Positions 12,701 to 22,529 of a DNA stretch of 31,311 nt are shown here, piece by piece; the first letter of the stretch is position 1, and each line of letters begins with the position of its first letter. Under the pieces are notes generated by a model. It saw only the letters and a program-made list of their open reading frames with translations, searched no databases and was not told the DNA's origin. Origin of the DNA: Thoreauomyces humboldtii (taxonomy: Eukaryota > Chytridiomycota > Chytridiomycetes > Spizellomycetales > Powellomycetaceae); assembly GCA_027596035.1 (NCBI GenBank), contig JADGJA010000192.1:1-31311 (forward strand), given 5' to 3'. Made by a program: the position numbers and the translations under genes.

Positions 12701-15700
12701 CCGCCGGCCTGTTCATTGAGGGAAGGAACACGTCTAACAAGCTCAACGGCGGCGTGAGGTTCGATCCGGGTCTCATTGAAAGTGCGATTCGCGACCATGT
12801 CGACGTGATCGCAGTACATGTTGGAGTGTCCACGCAAGGCGGACAAAGCAGGCAGCTTCTGACAGCCTGGCTTGTCATCGCAGGCACAGCAGGTGAAGGT
12901 GACAAGCAGGATGTACAAATTTCCCTTGAGCCCGATGTTGACCACGCGTGGCGTATCATCGAATCCCTACAACAATCCCTTCTCGGACGGTTACCGCAAC
13001 ATTTGATGCCTACCAGATTCCTTCCAGTCGACGAGATACCCCTCACGCCTAACGGCAAGACTGATACTAGGGCCCTTGTTCGGCTCGCCGCAAGTCACCA
13101 GCAAAGCCTCCCCGTTGCCACAGCCGTTTCTAACGATCCCCCACTCTCACCTTTGGAGGCGGTGCTTCGATCCGCCTGGATGCAAGTCTTGGGAGTCGAG
13201 GAAGGCGTCTTGAACCGACGCTCGTCCTGGTTCTCGTTCGGGGATTCGCTCACCGCAATTCTCTTGGTCGAAGCTCTTCGCAAGCAGGGATTCGCTTTGA
13301 CCGTCAGCCAAATTTTCGGACAGCCTCTCCTCGGCAATCAAGCTTGCCTCCTCTCGCGGGCGGTCCTGGATGATGAGGCAGCTAGCCTCGGTGCCACCCC
13401 CTTCCGGCTCCTCGGACTGAGCCGAGCCGGTTTCCAAAAGAAATTTTCCAAGGACCTAGCGGACCACAGCATTTCGCTAACTGACGTTGATGACGCATTG
13501 CCGGCCTCTCCCATTCAGGACGAGATGGTCGCTGCCACTCGACGAAACAACAACGATTACATTTCTTCATACCTTTACGAGGTCCGAGGTTCCGTGGATC
13601 CCCTTGCCTTTGAAGAAGCGTGGAAGACCGTCAAACGAAACACTGCCATGATGCGAACGACCTTTATCTATGGCTCCCACGCAGGTACGTAGTTGAAGTG
13701 GGTCCTCCAACCCGCGCCTTGACTTACACTATCTGCGCCTTTAGAGCTGGTCGGCGTTCGTGGAGCCTTGCAGATCGTCCGTACGTACGACCAACGTGAA
13801 CACTCGGGACTGGTGATCATGGATGGTTTCGTCGACCCGGTCTTCATCTCAGACTACCAGCGACGTGACAAAGAGCAAGGATTCCGTCTCGGGAGACCAT
13901 TTATACGTCTCGCCTTGTTTGCCCTCGAACCGTGCGTCTGGCGGTTATCCCTCACCATTCATCATGCGCTTTACGACGGTTGGAGTCTCCCTCTTCTCAT
14001 GGATAGCCTCGTCAAGACCTATTTGGGAGAGAACGTAAGTTTTGGACCATCGTACAGTCTTTTCGTTGAATATGTTCGCGGGCAAGACGACATGGAAGCA
14101 AAAGATTACTGGAAGAGCGCCCTTGAAGGCAGTTGCCCAACTCTCTTCCCCCGTGGGAAAGACTCGGTGCCAAGGGGTGCTGCCGGGACTTTGTCTCAAA
14201 GTTCTCCTACTTCGATCACAAAGTTCGCTGCGAGCAGTGGCATCACTGTGGCAACGCTCATCAAAGTGGCCTGGGCCATCACTCTTGGTATTCATGCTGG
14301 CAGCAAGGACGTGCTGTTTGGGACCACGATCTCGGGGCGCGACATCAGCGTTCCAGGTATCGCCAACGTTGTGGGTCCGTGCATTTCGCTTCTCCCTACA
14401 CGAGTGCGTTTGGATGCAACGAAAACGGTGATCGAGATCCTTCGTATGGTGCAAAGAGAGAGTAGCGAGTCCGCGCAACAAGCCCACCTCGGTAAAACCG
14501 AAATTGCGGATTGGCGCTTTTTGACGTTCCCATTTGCTGACTTACTTGATCGAATCTAGGGACATCGGAAATCCTTCGACTGGCTCCAAACACAGGAGGC
14601 ACGCCGCTATTCCGGACTCTCCTCAATTTCATGAACGTCGCTTCCCCAGACGCTATCGTTGCCGACAGGAAGGACACGCGCGAGGTTCATCTCGAACGGA
14701 TTGACGGCTCAATGGATCTAGACTTTCCTTTGGATCTCAACGCCATTCTTCTTGACGATGGGACCGTTCGATTCGAGCTGGATTACGACATGTCCACAAT
14801 TTCCGCCTGGGAAATCTCCCATGTGATGAACCATCTCTGCAGCGCTCTTTCTTTTATTGTGGAGGCGCCACATGCGTTGATTTCTTCGGTGATTGTTACA
14901 AGCGGTGCGGAACGCGCTGCCTTGATGCAAGGACTTCGAGCCGACTCTGTCTCGGAGATTGTTCCCTCAGGGGCCCGCTTCCTGCACGAGTTTTTTGAGC
15001 TGAGCGCGAAACGCTACCCCGACAACATTGCCGTCGCATTCGAGACGGGCGAGAGGATATCTTACTCTCAACTCGACCGGCGCGCACATGAGCTCGCTCA
15101 TTACCTTCAGAACTTCGGTGTCGGACCGGAAGTATTCGTTCCCTTGTGTATCACGAAGTCTATCAATCAGGTACCGAAAGGGCGCACTGGTGTCGACATC
15201 CTCGGTGTTTTAAACGCCCCTTTTCCCGTCACAGGTTGTCGCTATCCTCGCTGTGCTGAAAGCAGGTGGCGCTTATGTTCCCTTGGACCCTGACTTGCCA
15301 ATAGAGCGAATGAGGCTCATTCTTGCAGATCTTGGTGCTTCGTTGGTCGTTACCGAGTCCGCGACTGTCCCAATCTTCGCGGCTCTGGGTGCTTCCGAAG
15401 TCATTGCGCTGGATGTACTTGACTTGTCGCGGCTCACAACCGACCCATTACGTGCGAGCGAGCGTCACATCGGGAACGCAGCCTATGGTACGTCTACGTT
15501 GAGAAGCGCCTCTGTAACACCACACCACCTTACCTCCATGACTTTCCACAGTGATTTACACGAGCGGATCAACGGGAGTTCCCAAAGCTGTTATTATCGA
15601 GCATGGAGCGGCCGTCTCATCTATTGAAGCGCAAAAGTCTGTTTACAAACTGAACTGCAACACAAGATTCCTAAACTACAGCAACTACAGTTTCGATGCC

Positions 15701-18700
15701 GCCGTTGCGGATCTTCATCTCCCCTTGGCGGAGGGCGGATGCGTATGCCTCGCCCAGAAAACCTCCATGATGACCAACCTCGGCAAGGTTGTGCGGAATG
15801 TGAGAGCCACGGCTGTGTACTTGACTTCCACCGTTGCTGGGATGCTGGACCCTCAGGATTGCCCGAGCCTGGAGCTACTCGCCGTTGGCGCAGAGCCTGT
15901 CACACAGCGGGTCATCGAGATGTGGTCACAAAGGGTCCGTCTTCTGAATATTTATGGACCCACTGGTATGCTGGACGATGCCCGCTAAACACAATCTATC
16001 AGCCGAGTTAACATTCTTGATACACAGAAACTTCGATCACATGCATCGTTCAGGAAGTAACCGAGCCGACTATATCCAGTGCAATTATTGGAAAACCCTT
16101 CGGTCAAAATGTCGTTATCATTCTGGATGAAAACAACTGCGTCACCCCTACGGGGGCGGTTGGAGAGCTTTGCATCGCCGGACCTCAACTTGCTCGCGGC
16201 TACCTCGGCAGAGAAACCCAAACTGCGGCAGTTTTCTTCTCTGCGCCTTTCAACATCGGCCCTGGTCTAGACCGTTTGTATAGGACCGGAGATCTGGTAA
16301 GCGTGATCTCGGCTCGCTTTACACAATGAGACAACTCTAATCGGAGTTGCAAACAAGGTCCGGCGAATTGAAGGAGACAAGTTGGAGATCTTGGGAAGAA
16401 CTGATGGTCAAATCAAACTGCACGGCTTACGCATCGAGCCGGCGGCAATCGAATCCGTAATCTTGTCGGCCGGTCAAGTACGGAGCGTCCATATACAGAT
16501 GATTACCCTGAACGAGCAGAAGACACTGGTTGCTTGGATCGTTCCGACCGGGACCACCGCCAAAGGCTTTCGAGCGCTCCCAGAAGATCACAGCTTATTG
16601 GAGATCCTGCCGAACTTGCAGCAGAGTGTCTTGGAGAAGCTGCCAAGGTACATGCTACCCACACGCTGGATCCCGATTTCAACTATACCCTACAATGCAA
16701 ACGGAAAAACCGATAAGCGCCTTCTGCAAGAACTCTTTGAGTCTTTCACAAATGACGATCTTCTGCGATTCCAAGGGAAGTTGATCAATGCTGGACGTCC
16801 CATTGGCGACAGCGGGCTTTCGCCTATGGAGGAGCTGCTCCGCACTATCTGGGCCGGTATCTTCCGGATAGAAGCCACAGTGATCGGACTTGGCGACTCC
16901 TTTTTTGCTCTTGGAGGCGACTCGGTCGCGTGTATCGTTATGACGGAAAAGTGCCGAAAAGCAGGCTACGAACTCAGCGTCAACGACGTCTTCGCTGACC
17001 CCATCCTTCGGAAAGTAGCCGCCTGCTTGAGGTCGATCTCGACCTTGGAGGAGATTATCCCCTTCTCCCTCTTACCGCTGGTCGGTCTAAGCAAGGAGTC
17101 AGTTATGTCACAGTGCAGCCTCGAGCTCGACCTGGATCTTGATAGTGTGGAAGATATTGTTCCCTGCTCGCCCTTGCAGGAGGGTATGGTTGCACTCGGC
17201 ATGCGGGAAGGCGATCAGTACATGCTCCAGCAGCTCTACGACCTTCACGGAAACGTTGACATCCAGAGATTTAAAGAAGCTTGGGAGATTCTGGTCGCAG
17301 CGCATTCGAGTTTTCGAACGTCATTTGCGTTTGTCGATAGTCCTACGAAGGGCACGTGCGGACTGCAACTGATCTTTAAAAGGCGGACTTTGCACTGGAA
17401 CTACTTGGAATCAACCGATGAAACATATGAAGCTGATACTGCAGCTATGGTTAATCGGGATCGACTCACCCCTCTCACTCCGGGCGGTGACTTTTGGCGC
17501 TTCTACCTCATGCGCGTCACGTCATCTACGCAGGCGTCGTGGACTCGTTTCATGTACACTTCATCCCACGCCTTGTCGGATGCATGGTCGACCGAGCGGT
17601 TTTATCAGGATTTCTCGTCGGCCTACCTGACTCGCGCTGTCGCTCCTCGACCAGAGTATAGGTTGTACATTCAGTACATCCTCTCTCGACCCACTGGAGA
17701 GAGCTACTGGAAGCGAGCCCTGAGCGGTGTAGTGCCTACGAAATATCCCATTCTGCCACGGGGTCTGGAAATGCATGCACCGGCCACCAGCGCCCAATAC
17801 GAGCTGGAAGTCACTGGTCCCTTTAACGCATTTTCACGGAAGCACGGAATAACGCCAGCCACTCTGTTCCGCGCGTGCTGGGCATTGGTGTTGGCCATGC
17901 ATGCAGACACCGACGACGTCTTATTCGGAACCGTTAACTCAGGCAGGGACATTCCTGTGGATGGCGTTACCGATATGATTGGGCTCTTGATCTATACGTT
18001 CCCCATCCGCGTACAAATGAACTGGCAGGAGAACGTAGCGGACTTCTTGAACAAGATCCAAAAAGATTACGGCGCAGCTGCCGATGCCGGGCATCTTGGC
18101 CTTTCTGCAATCGCAAAATCCGCTGGGATGGCATCCTCTGCGCTATTTTCGACCTACGTGAACTTCCGAGGTTTCGTAGAAGAGACGGCCCAGTCCCTTA
18201 CTGGCTTGCCCTTCAAATTCGAATCGCAGAACTTGGGACACAAGAAGAATTACGCGTTGTGCGTTGACGCCGATTTTGGAGGGAAAGACATTCTCGAGAT
18301 CACGGCGAGCTACGACGAGCTGATCATGTCCAGCAGTGAAGTTGAGCGTGTCATTGGCCATCTGGCAACCGCCATCACCTCGATTCTCCGAGCCGATGCA
18401 GAGGGTGTCGTCGCCGATATAAACGTCATTGGCGAGGCGGAATGCAAGGAACTTCAGCGGGGGATCGTCCCTCCCGGCTCCGGTCTTTGGGAGACAGACG
18501 AAACTACCTGCTTGCATGAACTCTTTGAGCGGCAAGCTGCCCGCACTCCGGCTACCATCGCCTTGCGGTTCGAAAACGTGGAAATGACATACGAGCAGCT
18601 CAACAACCGATCGAGCACACTCGCGATAGCTCTTCAAGCACTTGGAGTAGAACCGGAAGTAAAGGTTCCCCTCGTGATGGAATCGTCCATCGAGTTCATT

Positions 18701-21700
18701 GTGTCTGTACTAGCTATTTTGAAGGCGGGGGCTGCATATTGTCCGATCTCGCCCGCGAACCCTGCTCAGCGGATCGACGAGATAGTCCAGCAGTTGGGCA
18801 GCCCCCTGCTTCTGACCTCTCTCGACCATGTCGAGCGATTGACCAAGGAACTTTCCGGAAACGTCAAGGTCTTGACTCCGACGGAACTGAGTCAAATAAG
18901 CCGGTGTAAAGGAAGGTCGGTGGACATTCTGCCGACTGTGGTAAGTAGCGTCGTCGCCACTATTTTCGGTCGTATGAGGGAAATCTGATGCTGTTGTCTC
19001 CCTAGTCCTCAAGGAATCTTGCTTACCTCATCCTCACCAGTGGCACCACAGGCGCTCCAAAGGCCGTTCAGATCGAGCATCGTGCCGCCACGAATTCTAT
19101 CTTGGCCCAGCTGCCCATCCTCTGTGTTACTGAAGGAAGATCCCGGTTCCTCCAAGCATGCAATCCCGCATTCGACGTATCCGTCACCGAAATATTTGCG
19201 GCACTAGCGAGCGGCTCTACCCTCTGCCTAGCATCTCGGTGGGATATCTTGAACGACATCACGGAGGTGGTTAAGACTTTCCAAATCACGCACATCGCAT
19301 GCACGCCGACGATGGCGAGCCTTTTACAAATCGGCGGAGTTCCTACTCTGGAAACCCTCATGCTTGGCGGCGAATTTTGCCCTCAGCCATTGCTCGATGC
19401 ATGGACGCCACATGTGCGTGTCCTTCTCTCCTATGGGCCCACGGAAACTACAATCTTCTGCACGTCGCATCTCGTCACTCCGGAGGTCAAAGCATCTGAT
19501 CTGGGAAGGCCGTTCGGTACGAACATTGCCCACATCCTTGATGGCGACCGTCTTTCCCCAGCAGGCGCGGCCGGGGAAATTTGCCTCGCCGGGCCCCAAC
19601 TTGCTCGAGGGTACCTGCGAGACGAAGTCAGGACAAATGGGGTTTTTGTGCCCCATCCGTTCTTACACGGACAGCTCATGTATCGATCTGGCGACATTGG
19701 CCGTCTCACCCCGACCGGAAGCATCGAGTTTTTGCGACGAAAAGACAAACAAATCAAGGTACGGCCATGTGTCATCGTCTCTCCTTTTGCTTGATGCTAA
19801 CCCTGTCCAACTTTCAAGCTTCGCGGGTTCCGAATTGACCTTGCAGAACTGGAGAACGTGATTTCTGTCCTGCCCATCGTGGCACAGGTTCTGGTTGATA
19901 TTGTCGAGACGATACCGAACCGCCCAGCTCTGGTAGCATGGTTCGTACCGGAACCAGATTGCAAACTTTCTGATGCGGAAGCAACGAGGCAGATCGAGTC
20001 TAGTATCCGGGCTCGCCTACCAGCCTACATGATTCCCTCAGAAATCATTGCCATGAAAGCTTTTCTTTTGACATCCAACGGCAAAACAGATCGGAAGGCG
20101 ATGGTTCACCTGGCGCAAGCGCAGGAGAACGCTGAATCCCGCACAGAAACAAACTGCCCTACCGCAGCTTTGGCGGACAATGGCATCACCGCTTCCACGA
20201 GCGACCGTGCCTCGGAGCCGCATTCACATCTTACGGATGAGGAGCGCGCTCTTGCAGGCGTCTGGGCACAGGTCTTACACACGTCAGCCACGATTACACC
20301 AACAACATCATTCTTCGATCTTGGCGGCGATAGTCTGATCGCCATCCGGATGACCATGGTTGCGAAGCAGAACGGCTTTGCCATTCGAGCACAGGACGTC
20401 TTTAAGAATCCCTTACTAGCCCATCTGGCAAGTTTCAGGGAAAAGTCGGTGCCCTCGCCCGTACATCTCACGACGCGTGACTCCACTGCTCCAAACAAGC
20501 CGTTAGCCGCAAAGGAGCTACCGTCAGCCGAAGCCACTGCTCTCCGTTCCACCGAGCGCCTTTTAACGAAACTGTGGGCCGCTGTACTTCAGCAACCTGT
20601 GGAGGAGTTGGATCCGCATGTCTCTCTGCTCTCGCTCGGAGCGGATTCCATGACCGCCTTTAAGCTATCGGTGGCCGCCCAGAAAGCTGGCTTCGCGATC
20701 TCTTCGGACGACATTTTCCGTTCCCCGACGATTGCGACGCTGGCCAAATCCCAGCGTTTCCCGCTTCAAGCTCCCAAGGTCTCCACACTAGCCGCGCCCA
20801 ACCCAGTGGTTGCTTATTCATCGCGAAATCAACCGCCGATCTCGGCGAAGCCCTTGCGAGTCCTTTGCCTACATGGAGCTCAAACTAGCGGAGAAATCTT
20901 TGGGCTCCAATTGGCATCTCTGCGCAAGGCTATGGGACAGGAAGTCGAATGGATCTTCATGGATGGACCGGTTAAGCAGCGTAACTCTGGTGAGAGAACC
21001 GGTGGTTTGCTTCCTGTCTCCTGATCGTTGCTCATCGTTCCATCCTGTAGCTTTCTCGGCATACTGGGACGGCCCCTACTTTTCCTGGTTCCCTCAATTC
21101 CTGACTCGACCGAAGCACGTCGAAGCCGCAGTGCGGGCGGTGAGCGCAAAGATCGAATCCTGCGGTGGGGTGGACGGCATTGTCGGATTTTCGGAAGGCG
21201 CCCTCGTTGTTCATTGCATGAACCGACTAGTCGCCATGGGGAAGGTGGAACCAGAGTGGCGTTTCAGCGTTTTGATCAGCGGCAGCACCTTCAAAGACTT
21301 TCCCCTGCTTCCCAAGAGCGTTCGAGCCCGGGCTCCCGGACCCATGGCCGTCTCCTCCGTGCACGTCACGAGCGCGGGCGACCACGGTTTCAAGCAGAGC
21401 ATGGAGCTGGCAAGTCAGTATCGAAGGTCGACGCGGTGGCTCTACAAGCACGGGAACGGACACGCCGTGCCAAAGACGTCGGAAACGCTCGCCCAGATGA
21501 TCCGCGATTGCGCACGGAGCGCGCCACCGAACGCTGTCTTTGGGGCGGTGGTCGTCGAGGAGGAGAACGAAAGCGCGCATAGGCAAACGCACGACAAGAA
21601 TGCAGAGGCGGCCCGAGAGCGCGATGCAAACGACATCACCACTCCCAAACCGATCGTGACGATCCACGTCCTTCGCGAAGCCATCGAAAAGAAGCTCACA

Positions 21701-21877
21701 AGGGGCAAGGCTGGCAGGGACGAGCGACAGCGGGCGACTGACAGTCGACGGTCCACGGACAGTGATACTTCGACGGGCGACGAGGATCCCTTTGCTGTTG
21801 TTCCCCCAAAACGGTCTTGGTGGAAGGCACTGCTCCGACTGAAAACCTCCAAGCGCGTCGCGACACGCGCCTCATAG
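736..21877 (+). CDS. multimodular nonribosomal peptide synthetase with C-terminal FSH1-type hydrolase
   Basis: A single cytosolic megasynthase that activates amino acids as adenylates, loads them on phosphopantetheine carriers and condenses them. Domain order with rough residues: A1 19-604, T1 630-693, C1 712-1176, A2 1182-1698, T2 1725-1793, C2 1807-2271, A3 2286-2798, T3 2821-2888, C3 2901-3336, A4 3359-3863, T4 3883-3949, C4 3966-4432, A5 4452-4956, T5 4981-5050, C5 5060-5520, A6 5545-6033, T6 6080-6146, T7 6183-6253, FSH1 6283-6486, tail to 6606. Eighteen GT..AG introns restore an uninterrupted frame (19,821 coding nt including the stop) and repair core motifs at each junction; they are listed under the modules. 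The start is uncertain: ATG 736, the better-context ATG 754 (A at -3) and an in-frame ATG at 550 are all open. No E, MT, reductase or terminal C domain is seen. The class is certain; the product is unknown. Confidence 0.95.
1138..1161 (+). repeat. (GGA)8 microsatellite coding polyglycine
   Basis: Eight GGA codons give Gly8 in A1, after the ILT strand and before an Ala/Asp/Gly-rich segment. The place is a surface loop upstream of the A3 core, where length variation is tolerated. It is a likely hypervariable trinucleotide tract. Confidence 0.9.
1364..1596 (+). other. long intron 1 of the NRPS (233 nt)
   Basis: The donor GTAAAGT follows ...ACAYG and the acceptor is CTTCAG before TGATCTACACTTC. 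Splicing makes a Val codon and restores [13 protein letters not shown]. Every other NRPS intron is 59-70 nt, so this one is more than three times the norm. It contains a hexanucleotide run (GAGAAC, three to four units, about 1433-1451) and pyrimidine-rich stretches, so expansion of a short intron by simple repeats is plausible. Confidence 0.85.
1695..1733 (+). repeat. His/Asp-rich codon run in A1
   Basis: A run of CAC/CAT/GAC codons (13 codons) encodes [13 protein letters not shown], between the A3 and A4 core motifs of A1. It is a low-complexity insertion in a loop. His/Asp spacing of this kind can bind divalent metal, but that is speculation here. Confidence 0.85.
3191..6690 (+). other. NRPS module 2 (C1-A2-T2)
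   Basis: C1 has TPLQDGTIA at its N-terminal part and HHALFDW, keeping the catalytic second His and the Asp, with Trp in place of the usual Gly. A2 has [31 protein letters not shown], a two-residue-longer A8 ([13 protein letters not shown]) and the Lys-bearing SSGKVD. T2 reads [10 protein letters not shown], so Asp before the modified Ser is Asn, a substitution that should not by itself block pantetheinylation. Introns: 3854-3917, 4708-4770, 5233-5302 (after VIFT in the A3 core). The acceptor at 3917 was chosen because a TACTGAT branch-like word sits about 22 nt upstream; 3899 would also stay in frame. Hand-aligned code D-V-T-L-V-G-S-V-S-K. Confidence 0.88.
6691..10170 (+). other. NRPS module 3 (C2-A3-T3)
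   Basis: C2 keeps the full HHSLIDG motif, split by intron 7237-7297 inside the Gly codon. A3 has YTSGST|GNPKG (intron 8697-8766 between the two halves), FDVFLND, VCGPTEA (Tyr of A5 replaced by Cys), [20 protein letters not shown] and the Lys-bearing SHGKAD. T3 is [11 protein letters not shown] 66-nt intron at 9485-9550 interrupts the A8 motif. Hand-aligned code D-V-N-F-V-G-V-I-A-K. The motifs look complete enough for an active elongation module. Confidence 0.87.
9485..9550 (+). other. stop-free, frame-preserving 66-nt intron in A3
   Basis: Donor GTGAGT, branch-like GCTGAC and acceptor TTTAG enclose 22 codons without a stop. Retention would insert 22 residues exactly between KLRG and QRID, a junction that is otherwise a textbook A8 core. 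Splicing is therefore the better model, but the genomic frame alone stays open, so gene predictors could keep it as coding. Confidence 0.8.
10171..13365 (+). other. NRPS module 4 (C3-A4-T4), degenerate
   Basis: C3 has APLQEGL and HHALYDQ (Gly replaced by Gln). A4 keeps [11 protein letters not shown] and the Lys-bearing PNGKTD, but A5 is RYGTTEI (Pro lost), A7 is YRTQDM (Gly lost) and A8 is [15 protein letters not shown] instead of GRxDxQ(V/I)KxRGxRIE. T4 reads [10 protein letters not shown], one residue short of the LGGDS turn although the Ser remains. The frame is intact and there is no stop, so this is sequence decay or specialisation within an expressed protein. The module is intron-free, lying in one 4.1-kb exon (9551-13684). 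Hand-aligned code D-I-S-L-I-G-R-T-A-K. It may be silent, skipped, or loaded in trans. Confidence 0.82.
13366..17035 (+). other. NRPS module 5 (C4-A5-T5)
   Basis: C4 has SPIQDEM and an intact HHALYDG. A5 has [48 protein letters not shown] and the Lys-bearing ANGKTD. T5 is [10 protein letters not shown]. It is the most intron-rich module: 13685-13744, 14492-14559, 15171-15234, 15488-15551 (phase 1 before IYTSGST, the same site as intron 1), 15966-16027 (within YGPTE) and 16297-16357 (after YRTGDL). The piece between 16028 and 16296 has no internal Met and is recognised only from the splice model and its motifs. Hand-aligned code D-A-A-L-A-G-I-I-T-K. Confidence 0.87.
17036..20760 (+). other. NRPS module 6 (C5-A6-T6-T7)
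   Basis: C5 has SPLQEGM and SHALSDA, which keeps the catalytic second His and the Asp but has lost the first His and the Gly. A6 has [46 protein letters not shown] and the Lys-bearing SNGKTD. Two carrier domains follow in tandem: T6 [10 protein letters not shown] and T7 [10 protein letters not shown], both with the modified Ser, joined by a linker of about 40 residues rich in Ala, Pro and Ser. Introns: 18941-19005 and 19759-19818 (after KQIK, the same site and phase as intron 2415-2484). Hand-aligned code D-V-T-C-M-G-S-I-F-K. Confidence 0.87.
20830..21519 (+). other. FSH1-type serine hydrolase domain, presumed chain-release domain
   Basis: After T7 the protein continues as an alpha/beta hydrolase of the FSH1 family (PF03959 type): [15 protein letters not shown] at the first strand and oxyanion region, then [11 protein letters not shown], the nucleophile elbow GFSEGA (Ser codon 21191-21193), LISGSTFKD, an acidic residue in SAGDHGF (Asp codon 21380-21382) and the His in HGNGHAVP (21461-21463). 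The Ser-Asp-His triad is complete. Intron 20990-21050 is phase 1. Free-standing FSH1 proteins act as esterases or thioesterases in fungi (LovG is one that releases a polyketide). Placed after tandem carriers, it most likely hydrolyses or cyclises the finished peptidyl thioester; that role is inferred. Confidence 0.8.
21520..21874 (+). other. charged C-terminal tail of the NRPS
   Basis: About 118 residues follow the hydrolase fold: an acidic/polar, low-complexity stretch rich in Glu, Asp, Arg and Ser, then a basic end with Trp and Leu ([18 protein letters not shown]). The basic, aromatic end could form an amphipathic helix for membrane or partner contact. I know of no such tail as a standard part of NRPSs or FSH1 proteins. 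Confidence 0.6.
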
Positions 21878-22529
21878 TTGGCCTCCGCGCGACTTTGCCC
21901 GGACCTCCCTCATATTCCGAAGAAATAGCTGAAAGCCTCATACATATTGTCCGTTGTCCAATACATACCTTGTTCTTTCCAAACCTGTCGGTAGATACAA
22001 TGAGAACTTGATGGAAGGATTCGGCGGCGATCAAGTTGTCGTCCAAGCGACGACACTAAGGATGAGGCAAAAGACGAAACGGCAATGTCCTACGATCTGC
22101 GCCGATAGCCTCGATTTCAGGGGTGAACTCTTGCCTCAGAGCAAGCTTATCGTGACCCTTTAAAGCTCACCAACGCCTTCCACGGTCATCTTGACCGGCA
22201 ACGCTGCTTGGCAAAGGCAGGGGAAATGCAGCTAGCTAGCTACACATGTACTCAGCAGTTCACCTTGGGGGGAAATTGGACAGTTGGTGAGTCACTAGAA
22301 TTGCTCATCCCGGGGAGTCCCAACCCCTGCATCGAAGTGCCCGCCGCAGCCAATTGCGCTCAGGCAGAAGACTTCATTTATGAAAGATATCGCGTCAGTA
22401 TTATTGTCCAGGAAGCCGTCTCGAGTTCGGTGTGGGACAACAAAGCACGATCTCGCACCGTTCAAATTTTCTCCAAGATACCGCACTGGCATGGCTTTGA
22501 CAAAACCGGCTCAAGACCATGAAGTATCG
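21878..22529. other. gene-poor region downstream of the NRPS
   Basis: No confident gene. One open stretch (ATG at 22226 to 22522, plus strand, up to about 98 residues, starting MQLASYTCTQQ) contains an extracellular-looking segment with spaced Cys, but it has no recognised family and no clear splice partners. The 3' end of the NRPS and any polyadenylation site should fall in the first few hundred bases; I see no canonical AATAAA close to the stop. Confidence 0.4.

Noticed and set aside
7230..13692. Treating the NRPS pieces as several separate genes
   Set aside because: Each break between open frames coincides with a GT..AG intron that restores a core motif in the correct phase, and the summed coding length is a multiple of three.
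13366..14930. An epimerisation domain beside C4
   Set aside because: The span between T4 and A5 fits one C domain with its introns (about 470 residues). There is no second HHxxxDG-bearing domain in any inter-module segment.
22226..22522. Small secreted protein gene between the NRPS and the minisatellite
   Set aside because: No convincing signal peptide, family or intron structure; left as an open stretch within the intergenic entry.
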